A stretch of DNA of 53,355 nt from an uncultured Mollicutes bacterium (GTDB lineage: Bacteria > Bacillota_I > Bacilli_A > Acholeplasmatales > Anaeroplasmataceae). Below are positions 1 to 6,419 of the stretch, piece after piece (position 1 is the first letter of the stretch; every line of letters starts with the position of its first letter). Position numbers and translations under genes: made by a program. Location of the stretch: contig UQGR01000006.1 in NCBI GenBank assembly GCA_900540705.1, positions 1 through 53,355 of the forward strand, in the 5' to 3' direction. Below the pieces are notes generated by a model. The model was not told the DNA's origin, ran no database searches, and was given only the letters and a program-made list of their open reading frames with translations.

Positions 1-786
1 AGAGTTTGACTTTGAATCTCTTTAGGAATAGGGGAATATCCTTTATCAATAATGACATATCTTGCCTTGGGATTTTCCCATGTAAGTTTTAAAAATGGAT
101 ACTTAATCCAAACAGGGGTTGAAAAGCCAACTCCTAATTCTAATAATAATATATTTTTATTTTTATTTTCATTGATAAAGCTTATAAAACGCTTTTGGGC
201 ATCATGCCAACCCTCATCTTCTACAAAGGAATCATCACAACGCAGATTTGTAGTCATTGGCGCCCCACAGATTGGGCATAAGGGGATTCTATTTTTGGAT
301 ACTCGGTTATCTTTTATACTTTCCAACATTTGTTTAATATCGTTTTCGTTATCATACGTTTTATTATGACATGCTTTGGAACACTGAAATAAGCCATAGT
401 CTCCCTGCATATAGAATAGTTTAGTTTTGTCAAAACCAGCCAGTTGAAATTGGTGATCTACATTAGTAGTAATTACAAAATAATTTTTTTGTTTAACGAG
501 TTCTAATAATTGCTTATATAGAGGCATAGCACCGGCTTCGTAGCGATTCAAATCAATCATTTTGGCCCAATATGCCCACTTCTCTTCCTCGGAAGAAAAG
601 TGGTGAAACCCTGCCTGATACATATCTGTATAACCAAATTTTTCAAACATATATTTGAAGTTTTTTAAAAAGGTTTTACCACCATATTCAAACCCTGCTG
701 AAGCAGATAGACCTGCTCCTGCACCAATCACAATTGCGTCTGCATTAGTTATTAGCTTCTGTAATTCTTCTATAGTATACATCATA
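1..786 (-). CDS. SirTM-type (class M) sirtuin, 3' end cut by window edge
   Basis: The reading frame runs off the left edge, with about 262 codons visible. Class M sirtuins are NAD-dependent protein ADP-ribosyltransferases rather than deacetylases. The NAD-binding GAGAGLS motif lies near residues 21-27 and TNVD near 107-110. Where ordinary sirtuins have the catalytic His-Gly, this protein reads QGDYG (about 127-131), and that His-to-Gln change is the class M signature. Two Cys pairs (about 135/139 and 170/173) form the zinc site. The chosen start (ATG at 784-786, with a second ATG next to it) follows a GGAAGGTG ribosome site and overlaps the end of the macrodomain gene by 42 bp, so the two are probably translationally coupled. 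The family call is firm. The modified target is unknown, and no GcvH-L or lipoate ligase gene is visible within the window. Confidence 0.88.
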
Positions 787-1515
787 ATCACCTTCCGAAA
801 ATACATTGAACATTACCTTTTGAATCGAGCTTTTATGTTCTTCTAAATACTTCTTTACTGTAGTAACTGCAATCTTAGAAGCTATTTCTATTGGAAAACC
901 ATATAAACCCGTCGCAATAGAGCAGAAAACAATGGATTTCAACTGTAATTCATCAGCCTGAGCTAGACACGAAAGATAACAATTCTTTAAATCCTCTTTA
1001 TCCTTCTCCTTAATTATTCCAAAGGTCTTTGGACCGACCGTATGAAAAATAAAGGTTGAGGGAAGGTTGTAACCTTTGGTCACTTTACATTTTCCATTCC
1101 CTTCATCATACCCCTGAGCCTTCATAATCTCCATTAAATCTCTTCTCACCTGAAGTCCAGCAAAGGAATGTATAGCGTTATCAATACAGGAATGCAGTGG
1201 TTGAAAACAGCCCAATAGTTTCTCATTACAAGCATTAACTATAGCATCTGCCTTTATTGTCGTGATATCTCCCTGAAATAAAATGATGTTGTTTTTTATA
1301 GGCTTGAATTTCTCTATATCCTGGATTCCTCTTTGAGTATTGTGAAGCTTTAGGATTTCATCCTGAACCTCATAATATTCGCTTGAAAGATGTAGGGGCA
1401 TAGTTATGTTCATTAAAGCTCGGAAAACTGAAAATCTTGGCATTTTAGTAGAAAATTGTACAGAATTTATTTCTTCTAAATACTTTATAGCATCTTCTAT
1501 GCCCTTCATCTTCAT
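745..1515 (-). CDS. Zinc-dependent macrodomain protein-ADP-ribose hydrolase
   Basis: This 256-residue protein has an N-terminal helical region followed by a macrodomain. GDITTIKADAIVNA (roughly residues 80-95) is the ADP-ribose-binding start of the domain. The segment LLGCFQPLHSCIDNAIH carries the Cys-x(n)-His-x-Cys spacing of zinc-containing macrodomains. A GKCKVTKGYNLP segment and a FCSIATGLYGFP loop (the diphosphate-binding loop) follow. Zinc macrodomains encoded next to SirTM remove the ADP-ribose that SirTM adds, so writer and eraser are encoded side by side here. It follows the MBL-fold gene by 16 bp and has its own AGAGGAA ribosome site. The length fits the zinc-macro subgroup, which is longer than a bare macrodomain because of the N-terminal extension. 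Confidence 0.9.
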   Translation of the reverse strand: MKMKGIEDAIKYLEEINSVQFSTKMPRFSVFRALMNITMPLHLSSEYYEVQDEILKLHNTQRGIQDIEKFKPIKNNIILFQGDITTIKADAIVNACNEKLLGCFQPLHSCIDNAIHSFAGLQVRRDLMEIMKAQGYDEGNGKCKVTKGYNLPSTFIFHTVGPKTFGIIKEKDKEDLKNCYLSCLAQADELQLKSIVFCSIATGLYGFPIEIASKIAVTTVKKYLEEHKSSIQKVMFNVFSEGDYDVYYRRITEANN

Positions 1516-1531
1516 ATTCTAAATTCCTCTC

Positions 1532-2329
1532 TTATGCAAAGAAAATTCCAGCTGTAATATCTAAATAATTTAGTCCAGAATAACCAGGATATTCTTTTTT
1601 CACGATTTCAATAAACTCTTCTTTTGAGGAAGATTTCTCTGCTAAACATAAAATATTTTGGATATATTTTATCTTTGTCTTTACATCCTCTAAGTCTTCT
1701 GGATCATAGTGAGAAGTCAGTATTAAGGCATACTGCTTTTCCAAATATCCTTCCAAAGTTTGAAGCATAGCTTTTGCAGAAGCTTCTCCCGCGATGATAG
1801 AGTGACAATCATGTCCTAGCATATGTGTGTAAATGACATTAATCTCTGGAAATACAATGTCAAAAGCATCCACTGTTTCCACCAAACTCAAAGAGATTCC
1901 CCCAATAGAAATGGTTTCGTTTGGAACAAGGTTTGTAATTCCGTGAATTTTCGCATCAAAAATAGTACCAAAGGCTTTTGAAAAATTATTCACCAATCCC
2001 TTACCACCACCAATAGTACCAAAGTTTTTTGCTTTAGGGGTAGCATATTTCTTAACACGAGGAAGGAAGGTTCCACCAGCCATATGATAGGCTAAAACTA
2101 CACCTTCTACCTCAACGTTTAATGAGCCAATAAATTCTTCAAGTTCTACGATATTATCGAAAAAACAAGGAGATTCAACCACTACCATTTTTCCATTTTT
2201 CACTAGTAATATTGCTTCATCATCAATAAAATCATTGGTTCGATAGACGTAGACATCCATTACAGGAAATGTGTAATGATATATGCAGCCTTTCTTAAGA
2301 TTAATAAGATTATAATTTGTTTTTACCAT
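1532..2329 (-). CDS. MBL-fold protein with degenerate metal site
   Basis: This is the first gene of the minus-strand operon, 265 residues. The overall pattern (a beta-rich N-terminal half, VVVESPCF, a central EGVVLAYHMAGG segment, ending in ILTSHYDPEDLEDV) is that of metallo-beta-lactamase-fold hydrolases. The usual HxHxDH metal motif is not there: the equivalent segment reads YHMAGGTFLP, so only one of its His residues seems to survive. Later candidate ligands are in THMLGHDCHS and TSHYDPED. It may bind one metal, bind a ligand without catalysis, or use other residues. Its promoter shares the control region with the divergent HxlR gene. That position suggests redox or electrophile control and a role linked to the ADP-ribosylation pair downstream. 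Confidence 0.65.
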   Translation of the reverse strand: MVKTNYNLINLKKGCIYHYTFPVMDVYVYRTNDFIDDEAILLVKNGKMVVVESPCFFDNIVELEEFIGSLNVEVEGVVLAYHMAGGTFLPRVKKYATPKAKNFGTIGGGKGLVNNFSKAFGTIFDAKIHGITNLVPNETISIGGISLSLVETVDAFDIVFPEINVIYTHMLGHDCHSIIAGEASAKAMLQTLEGYLEKQYALILTSHYDPEDLEDVKTKIKYIQNILCLAEKSSSKEEFIEIVKKEYPGYSGLNYLDITAGIFFA

Positions 2330-2361
2330 GTTTTTTTCCTCTCTTTCTTATTTACATCCTA

Positions 2362-2416
2362 ATTGTACTATGGTAAAATAATTTTGTATAGTACGCACTT
2401 TAAAGTGCTATAGTAT
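2362..2416. promoter_or_regulatory. Shared operator/promoter region between MBL operon and hxlR
   Basis: A perfect 12-bp palindrome CACTTTAAAGTG (2396-2407) is flanked by two direct copies of TATAGTA (starting at 2387 and 2409). GTACTAT (2365-2371) and ATAGTAC (2388-2394) form a second, wider inverted repeat. A -10-like TATAGT lies in front of hxlR. On the opposite strand TACAAT could be the -10 of the MBL operon. Symmetric sites between divergent genes are what HxlR-family dimers bind. Confidence 0.5.
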
Positions 2417-2445
2417 CTTTTTGGAAACTATAGGAGGCTAAAAAT

Positions 2446-2775
2446 ATGATTGATGTAAACAACTTACCCGCTTGTCCCGTAGAAACTACACTTTTACTGA
2501 TTGGTGATAAATGGAAGGTTTTAATTTTAAGAGATCTGTTGACAGGAACAAAAAGATTTTCTGAACTCAAAAAATCCATTCAAGGAATTACCCAAAAAAT
2601 GTTAACTCAACAGTTGAGAGATATGGAAAATAATGGATTATTAGTAAGAAAGGTATATCCTGTTGTTCCTCCAAAGGTTGAGTACACTCTAACAAATTTA
2701 GGAGTTTCTTTAAAGCCTATCCTAGATTCTATGCTAAGCTTTGGAGAAAATTTTAAAATGCAACTACAGAAATAA
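2446..2775 (+). CDS. HxlR-family (YodB/HypR-like) transcription regulator
   Basis: This is a 109-residue winged-helix protein of the HxlR family, the usual length for the group. The recognisable segments are LIGDKWKVLILRDLL, RFSELKKSIQGITQKMLTQQ and a wing ending in VEYTLTNLG. An N-terminal Cys in LPACPVETT is at the place of the conserved redox-sensing Cys in YodB, HypR and related thiol-switch repressors. It follows a TAGGAGG ribosome site and is 12 bp upstream of the ferredoxin gene, so the two form an operon. The likely role is to sense oxidants or electrophiles and control both the ferredoxin and the divergent sirtuin/macrodomain operon. The sensing role is inferred from the Cys position only. 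Confidence 0.88.
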   Translation: MIDVNNLPACPVETTLLLIGDKWKVLILRDLLTGTKRFSELKKSIQGITQKMLTQQLRDMENNGLLVRKVYPVVPPKVEYTLTNLGVSLKPILDSMLSFGENFKMQLQK

Positions 2776-2787
2776 GGAGGGAAGCAT

Positions 2788-2976
2788 ATGAAAAAAACAC
2801 TTAAAATTAAAGTGGCTAACTGCCCGCAAAATCACAAGTGTCCAGCTGTTCAAATTTGTCCAGTAGGAGCTCTTTCTCAAAAAAATTTTGAGGCTCCAGA
2901 AATAGACTATAACAAATGTATCAGTTGTGGTAAATGTGCAACATTTTGTCCTAAAAAAGCATTATTTTTAGAATAA
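2788..2976 (+). CDS. Small 4Fe-4S ferredoxin-like protein
   Basis: This 62-residue protein has two cysteine clusters. The second, CISCGKCATFCP, is a canonical CxxCxxCxxxCP iron-sulfur motif. The first, CPQNHKCPAVQICPVGAL, is spaced differently (C-x5-C-x5-CP), so cluster 1 is unusual and may be supplied partly by these residues or be atypical. It would act as a cytosolic electron carrier. It begins behind an AAGGAGGGAAGC ribosome site just after hxlR and is followed by an intrinsic terminator, which closes a two-gene operon. Pairing with a thiol-sensing regulator fits a redox-responsive role. Confidence 0.85.
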   Translation: MKKTLKIKVANCPQNHKCPAVQICPVGALSQKNFEAPEIDYNKCISCGKCATFCPKKALFLE

Positions 2977-3006
2977 GTTGTTAAAAATATTTAATTTATT
3001 TTTTAG

Positions 3007-3030
3007 AAAAGCCCAAAGGCTTTTTTATTT
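3007..3030 (+). terminator. Intrinsic terminator of the hxlR-ferredoxin operon
   Basis: AAAAGCC pairs with GGCTTTT around a CAAA loop, and the right arm runs into a T-rich tract on the plus strand, 30 bp after the ferredoxin stop codon. Confidence 0.8.
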
Positions 3031-3048
3031 TTATGAAAATTTTTATAA

Positions 3049-3072
3049 TAAAAAACTGCCCTGTTCGGCAGT
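3049..3072 (-). terminator. Intrinsic terminator, copy 1 of a repeated ACTGCC hairpin
   Basis: Read on the minus strand, ACTGCC pairs with GGCAGT around a 6-nt loop and is followed by a T run. It would end transcription arriving from the MATE side. About 40 bp here, including the flank GTAATTC and an AT-rich stretch, resembles the terminator after the GerW-like gene at 16518-16560. Confidence 0.65.
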
Positions 3073-3444
3073 AATTCTTTATATATTTAAACCAACACCT
3101 ACATTTCCTAAAAGATTTTTTCTTTGTCATTTATGAATCAGATACTGTTGTGGTGAAATACTTATGTATATTGCTATATCGTCAATACTGATCTTTTTTC
3201 AAAGTTTTAGAATCCTTACTATTATTTTAAAAACCAAAATATAATTCCACAAAAATTACCACTTAATTCTATAAATAATTGATTATAAAAGAAATATATG
3301 CATTTGAAGCTAAATAGCTACTAGCAACATCTTTAAGATTTTTTGATTGATAAGCAAACATATCTTCGATAGTTTGATGTGGCTTGAATATCAATTCTAT
3401 TACTAGATATCTATAGACATAGGTTTTTTAGTTTTTAAAAACTT
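3073..3444. other. Gene-poor gap with decayed coding remnants
   Basis: No intact gene is visible. On the minus strand, 3078-3120 translates to a short tail ending VGVGLNI-stop, next to the repeated terminator. This loosely resembles the KGLKI-stop end of the GerW-like protein beside the other terminator copy. A second open stretch of about 50 codons (about 3280-3430, minus) lacks a start codon and has no recognisable family. Both look like remnants rather than genes. Confidence 0.3.
3127..3198 (-). pseudogene. Possible remnant of an AraC-type helix-turn-helix
   Basis: The 23-codon stretch reads KKISIDDIAIYISISPQQYL followed by IHK and a stop. The pattern I-x-x-D-D-I-A-x-x-x-x-I-S-P-x-Y-L is that of the first helix-turn-helix of AraC-family regulators. 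There is no start, and the surrounding frames are broken. The match is short, so this is only a suggestion. Confidence 0.25.
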
Positions 3445-4839
3445 TTACATTTCATTCATCGGTATAACTTTTTTGTTATAAACATATTTTAAAAGAACAA
3501 CGGATATTATCGCAGTAATGAACTCTGTAATAGGAAATGTCCACCATACCATATTCACAGCATCACTCGATAATGTAAACAAATAGGCTATTGGTAAAAC
3601 AAGTATGCATAGGCGTAAAAAGGAGATAAATAATGGAAAGAGTGCATATCGGAAGGCTTGTAAGACACCTTGAACGGCTACACTAAATGCCATAAAGATA
3701 TACCCTATACTTGCAATACGAATGGCCGTTGTAACTGTTGTTTGAATTTCATTACCTCCTACACCACTTGCCATACCAAATACTTTAGAAAGTGGAATGG
3801 CTAGACTTTCAAATAAAATCATTATAACCGCTGCAACAATGAGAGATACGAATATGCCATACTTTATACCTGCTTTAACACGCTGTTTGTCTTGCAAGCC
3901 ATAATTAAAAGATAATATAGAAATAATTGTGTTTGAAACACCAAAAGCGGCAAACAATGCAAATTGCATAATCTTATAATAAATACCCAAACTGCCTTGC
4001 AATATATCTGCTGCTTCTCTAACTTTAACTGCACCTAAAATTTTTGTCATTCCCAACATCATAACAGACAAAAGACCTTGCATGATTGCAGCAGATATAC
4101 CAATTTTATAGATTCCTTTGATTATAGCAAAATTCGGTTTTACCGCTTGTATACTATTCTTGATTTCTTTATTGGTTAAGTAGTGGAACAGCATAGCTAC
4201 AACAAGAGACACGATTTGCCCAATGACTGTTGCCCATGCTGCACCATCAATTCCCATTCTACAAGGATAAATGAAAACATAGTCAAGGATAATATTTGTT
4301 ATTGCCCCAGAGACTTGCGAGATGGTTGAGTGAAACGTCTTACCTGTACTTTGCAAAAACCGTTCATAAATGGTAAATCCAATTGCTCCAAAAGATAAGC
4401 AACAACAGATTTTTAAGTAACTTTCGCCCATTTTGATAGCTTGTGCATTTTCACCTGCTTGTAAAGAAATAAACCAATTACAGCCAAATAATCCAAAAAT
4501 CAAAAACACAACATAAATACATATTCCAAGAAAAATACCATTACCTGCTGTCTTTTTTATACCTTCATCATCTTGTTCTCCTAACTTTTTAGAAAGTAAG
4601 GCATTAATGCCTACACCCGTTCCAACACCGATAGCAATAATCAATAACTGAATAGGAAATGCATAAGTCAATGCAAGATTCCCTGCTATCCCCTCTTCTC
4701 CCATATTTATAACGAATGCCGTATCTACAATATTATAGACAGACTGCAGAATCATTGAAACAATCATTGGTAACCCCATTTTCCAAATCAACTTGTGCAT
4801 AGATGTGGTTTTCATTTTGTTTTGTTTAATTTGTTCCAT
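3445..4839 (-). CDS. MATE-family efflux transporter
   Basis: This 464-residue polytopic membrane protein has about twelve hydrophobic segments. The N-terminal pattern LIWKMGLPMIVSMILQSVYNIVDTAFV and the internal repeat of the same architecture (IYKIGISAAIMQGLLSVMMLGM near residue 245) are those of multidrug and toxic compound extrusion antiporters, which use Na+ or H+ to export cationic drugs. The length is typical for the DinF/MepA-like branch. The start codon follows an AAGGAG site. A sigma-A promoter, a short leader peptide and an intrinsic terminator in the leader lie directly upstream, so expression is probably controlled by attenuation. The gene sits alone between decayed sequences and may have been acquired. 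The substrate cannot be read from the sequence. Confidence 0.93.
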   Translation of the reverse strand: MEQIKQNKMKTTSMHKLIWKMGLPMIVSMILQSVYNIVDTAFVINMGEEGIAGNLALTYAFPIQLLIIAIGVGTGVGINALLSKKLGEQDDEGIKKTAGNGIFLGICIYVVFLIFGLFGCNWFISLQAGENAQAIKMGESYLKICCCLSFGAIGFTIYERFLQSTGKTFHSTISQVSGAITNIILDYVFIYPCRMGIDGAAWATVIGQIVSLVVAMLFHYLTNKEIKNSIQAVKPNFAIIKGIYKIGISAAIMQGLLSVMMLGMTKILGAVKVREAADILQGSLGIYYKIMQFALFAAFGVSNTIISILSFNYGLQDKQRVKAGIKYGIFVSLIVAAVIMILFESLAIPLSKVFGMASGVGGNEIQTTVTTAIRIASIGYIFMAFSVAVQGVLQAFRYALFPLFISFLRLCILVLPIAYLFTLSSDAVNMVWWTFPITEFITAIISVVLLKYVYNKKVIPMNEM

Positions 4840-4843
4840 TCTT

Positions 4844-4903
4844 TTAACTCCTTCTCAAAAAAAAATAGTGCGTAACTCCGATTTTAGTCGGACTTACGCA
4901 CAT
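4844..4903 (-). CDS. Putative 19-residue leader peptide of the MATE gene
   Basis: The frame encodes MCVSPTKIGVTHYFFLRRS and stops 4 nt before the MATE start codon. Its codons 2-13 lie inside the stem-loop of the leader terminator, and its last codons overlap the MATE ribosome site. A ribosome stalled early in this peptide would keep the hairpin from forming and let polymerase read through. This is how many ribosome-targeting-antibiotic leaders work. A weak AAGTGAG lies about 12 nt before its ATG. Whether it is translated is not shown by sequence alone. Confidence 0.5.
   Translation of the reverse strand: MCVSPTKIGVTHYFFLRRS
4857..4901 (-). terminator. Leader attenuator in front of the MATE gene
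   Basis: Arms 4868-4881 and 4888-4901 (GTGCGTAACTCCGA with its near-perfect complement, one mismatch in 14) surround a 6-nt loop. On the minus strand the stem is followed by TA and nine T residues. This is a strong intrinsic terminator placed between the promoter and the MATE ribosome site. Confidence 0.8.
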
Positions 4904-4927
4904 AATTTATGCTACTCACTTATAATT

Positions 4928-4956
4928 ATTATATCATTTTTTTATGAAAAAAACAA
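4928..4956 (-). promoter_or_regulatory. Sigma-A promoter of the MATE gene
   Basis: On the minus strand TTGTTT (4956-4951) is separated by 17 bp from a perfect TATAAT (4933-4928). A start near 4920 would give a leader of about 80 nt that is filled by the leader peptide and attenuator. Confidence 0.7.
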
Positions 4957-4977
4957 TATTTTTATTCTTAAAAACAG

Positions 4978-5011
4978 TTGTCTTAGATTTTTTCTATCCA
5001 CTCTAAGACAA
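4978..5011 (-). terminator. Stem-loop, probable minus-strand terminator
   Basis: TTGTCTTAGA (4978-4987) and TCTAAGACAA (5002-5011) form a perfect 10-bp stem with a 14-nt loop. On the minus strand it is followed by CTGTTTTTAAG. It lies downstream of the BspA/L15-like operon and may end its transcripts. Confidence 0.5.
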
Positions 5012-5060
5012 AATAAAACTACCCTATTAGACAATAAAATCCTTTATATTTATATTGAAA
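5012..5060 (-). repeat. Degenerate copy of the ACTGCC terminator segment
   Basis: The sequence ACTACCCTATTAGACAAT followed by an AT-rich flank matches, with substitutions that weaken the stem, the terminator segments at 3049 and 16518. It stands next to a fragment of an asnB gene, as the intact copy stands next to asnB-gerW. Confidence 0.5.
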
Positions 5061-5073
5061 AAGCTATGCTTCC

Positions 5074-5179
5074 TATCAAATATTTTATAAAGAAAACTTT
5101 CTTTATCTTCAAGTGCTGGATTTAACAATTTTATCATTTTCTTATAGTATTCCTCTGAATTGCTTTTAGGATATGGGCT
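5074..5179 (-). pseudogene. Fragment of a second asparagine synthetase gene (C-terminal part)
   Basis: The 106 bp align without gaps to 17029-17134 inside the intact asnB gene, with 10 differences by my count (about 91% identity). In frame it reads SPYPKSNSEEYYKKMIKLLN and continues PALEDKESFLYKIFD. The intact gene reads SPYPKSNSEEYHKKVVELLN and TALEDKDSILYEIFD at the same place. The changes are largely conservative, so it looks like a paralogue or displaced 3' end rather than a very recent copy. No start codon, active site or rest of the enzyme remains. Confidence 0.85.
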
Positions 5180-5312
5180 CAAATCATTGGGTTTACTTTA
5201 CTCATTTTACGGATACTCTGCATCAAAAGCGTCCAAATAGTAAAGACTAGCATAAATTATATGCCTTTTATTTCTTTAAGTCTTCTTTTGATGGTTTCGT
5301 ATACTCCCTTTG

Positions 5313-6419
5313 TCAGTGCTTTTTTACAGCCCTGCCGCCTGTTAAGATTATCATTTTTACCGCTTGAATTGAAAAACTATCAGCTTCTACTGTAAGAGAC
5401 TTATTGAGTGTTCCACGTGCAAGTACCTTCAAATATGTAGTCTTTTTATTAAAGCCCTTTATACGCTGTTTTATTTCGTCAAGAGTTACCACTTCTCCAC
5501 TTTCAAAATGTTCCGAAAGTGTATCAATATTCACGATACCCTGTTTTGTTTTGTCCGAAACTCCACCCTCGCTTTCAACCAAGTGCTCCGCAACTTCGTC
5601 CTGCATAAGACGATCAACTTCCTGCGCTGTAACGCTTTGAAGAATTTTGCTTGGCCTGAATGCCGTACCACTTTGAGCTTCCTCATTAGTAAGTTCTTTT
5701 ATCAAATTTCGTTTGATAAGCACTTCGGTAGTTTCGTAAGGAAAAATTTCAGTGTAATTGATTTCTTCAACAGTTTTTTCGGTAATGCCGTTTTGTTCCA
5801 TAAGAATTCCTATCAATTCTTCTCCGTATTTTAATCGCCTGCTGTTTTTAATGCGGTACATACAAGGCGTATCCGCATAGGCTTTAATATCCGCAAGACT
5901 TTCGACGTGATATTTTGTTTCGGCATAGTTGTCCGCATTCAATGCAAGACAGAGTGATAATGTCTTCCCACGCAACCGTAGTTTTGCAAGCGTCTTTCTG
6001 CCAATACGGAAGCTTTCCCATTTCCAACTGATACGGCTTTTTACACCCTCGTAGCAAAGTAAACGGTTTTTAAGCTTTGAATAATACCCTTTTGTTTCGT
6101 TATCAGATTGTATGAGCTTAGCAAGAAAACTTTTGCTGTACTTAATAACGATATACCGCGTTTTGCCATTCTCCTCTACGGATTTTATTTGAGTAATTTC
6201 ATCATCTAAACTATCGTCTATTTCCATGATTTTAGATTCATTATTCTCATACGTGACATCATCAATATCATTTGGACTATCTGTTGCAGTATTTTCTATG
6301 GCTATTTCAATGTTGGAATCCACAACCTCAGTTTTCTTTTTTCCATATAAAATATCGAACGCGATATATCCACCAAGCACAAGAGCGATTATAAGCAATA
6401 CAATAAATGCTGCTATCAT
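5313..6419 (-). CDS. Membrane-anchored protein with ribosomal L15-like C-terminal domain
   Basis: This 368-residue protein has one N-terminal transmembrane segment (residues about 2-23, AFIVLLIIALVLGGYIAFDI), an acidic linker rich in Asp, Glu and Asn, a central domain (about 80-225, with KTRYIVIKYSKSFLAKL) of unknown function, and a C-terminal stretch from about residue 290 (IVNIDTLSEHFESGEVVTLD, ending GGRAVKKH). That last stretch resembles the C-terminal half of ribosomal protein uL15, where NVDTLEERF...GGK is typical. It is not the ribosomal protein itself, because the glycine-rich N-terminal part is missing. Its ATG overlaps the stop of the BspA-like gene (ATGA), so the two are co-translated. 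It may help anchor, export or sense the giant surface protein. That role is inferred from linkage only. Confidence 0.7.
   Translation of the reverse strand: MIAAFIVLLIIALVLGGYIAFDILYGKKKTEVVDSNIEIAIENTATDSPNDIDDVTYENNESKIMEIDDSLDDEITQIKSVEENGKTRYIVIKYSKSFLAKLIQSDNETKGYYSKLKNRLLCYEGVKSRISWKWESFRIGRKTLAKLRLRGKTLSLCLALNADNYAETKYHVESLADIKAYADTPCMYRIKNSRRLKYGEELIGILMEQNGITEKTVEEINYTEIFPYETTEVLIKRNLIKELTNEEAQSGTAFRPSKILQSVTAQEVDRLMQDEVAEHLVESEGGVSDKTKQGIVNIDTLSEHFESGEVVTLDEIKQRIKGFNKKTTYLKVLARGTLNKSLTVEADSFSIQAVKMIILTGGRAVKKH

Noticed and set aside
3073..3444. Possible small RNA or riboswitch downstream of the ferredoxin
   Set aside because: Only a single terminator hairpin and decayed frames are visible. 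No conserved RNA architecture was recognised.
4793..5125. A 110-codon plus-strand frame in front of the MATE gene
   Set aside because: It reads through the attenuator, terminator and asnB remnant in reverse and has no family or ribosome site.
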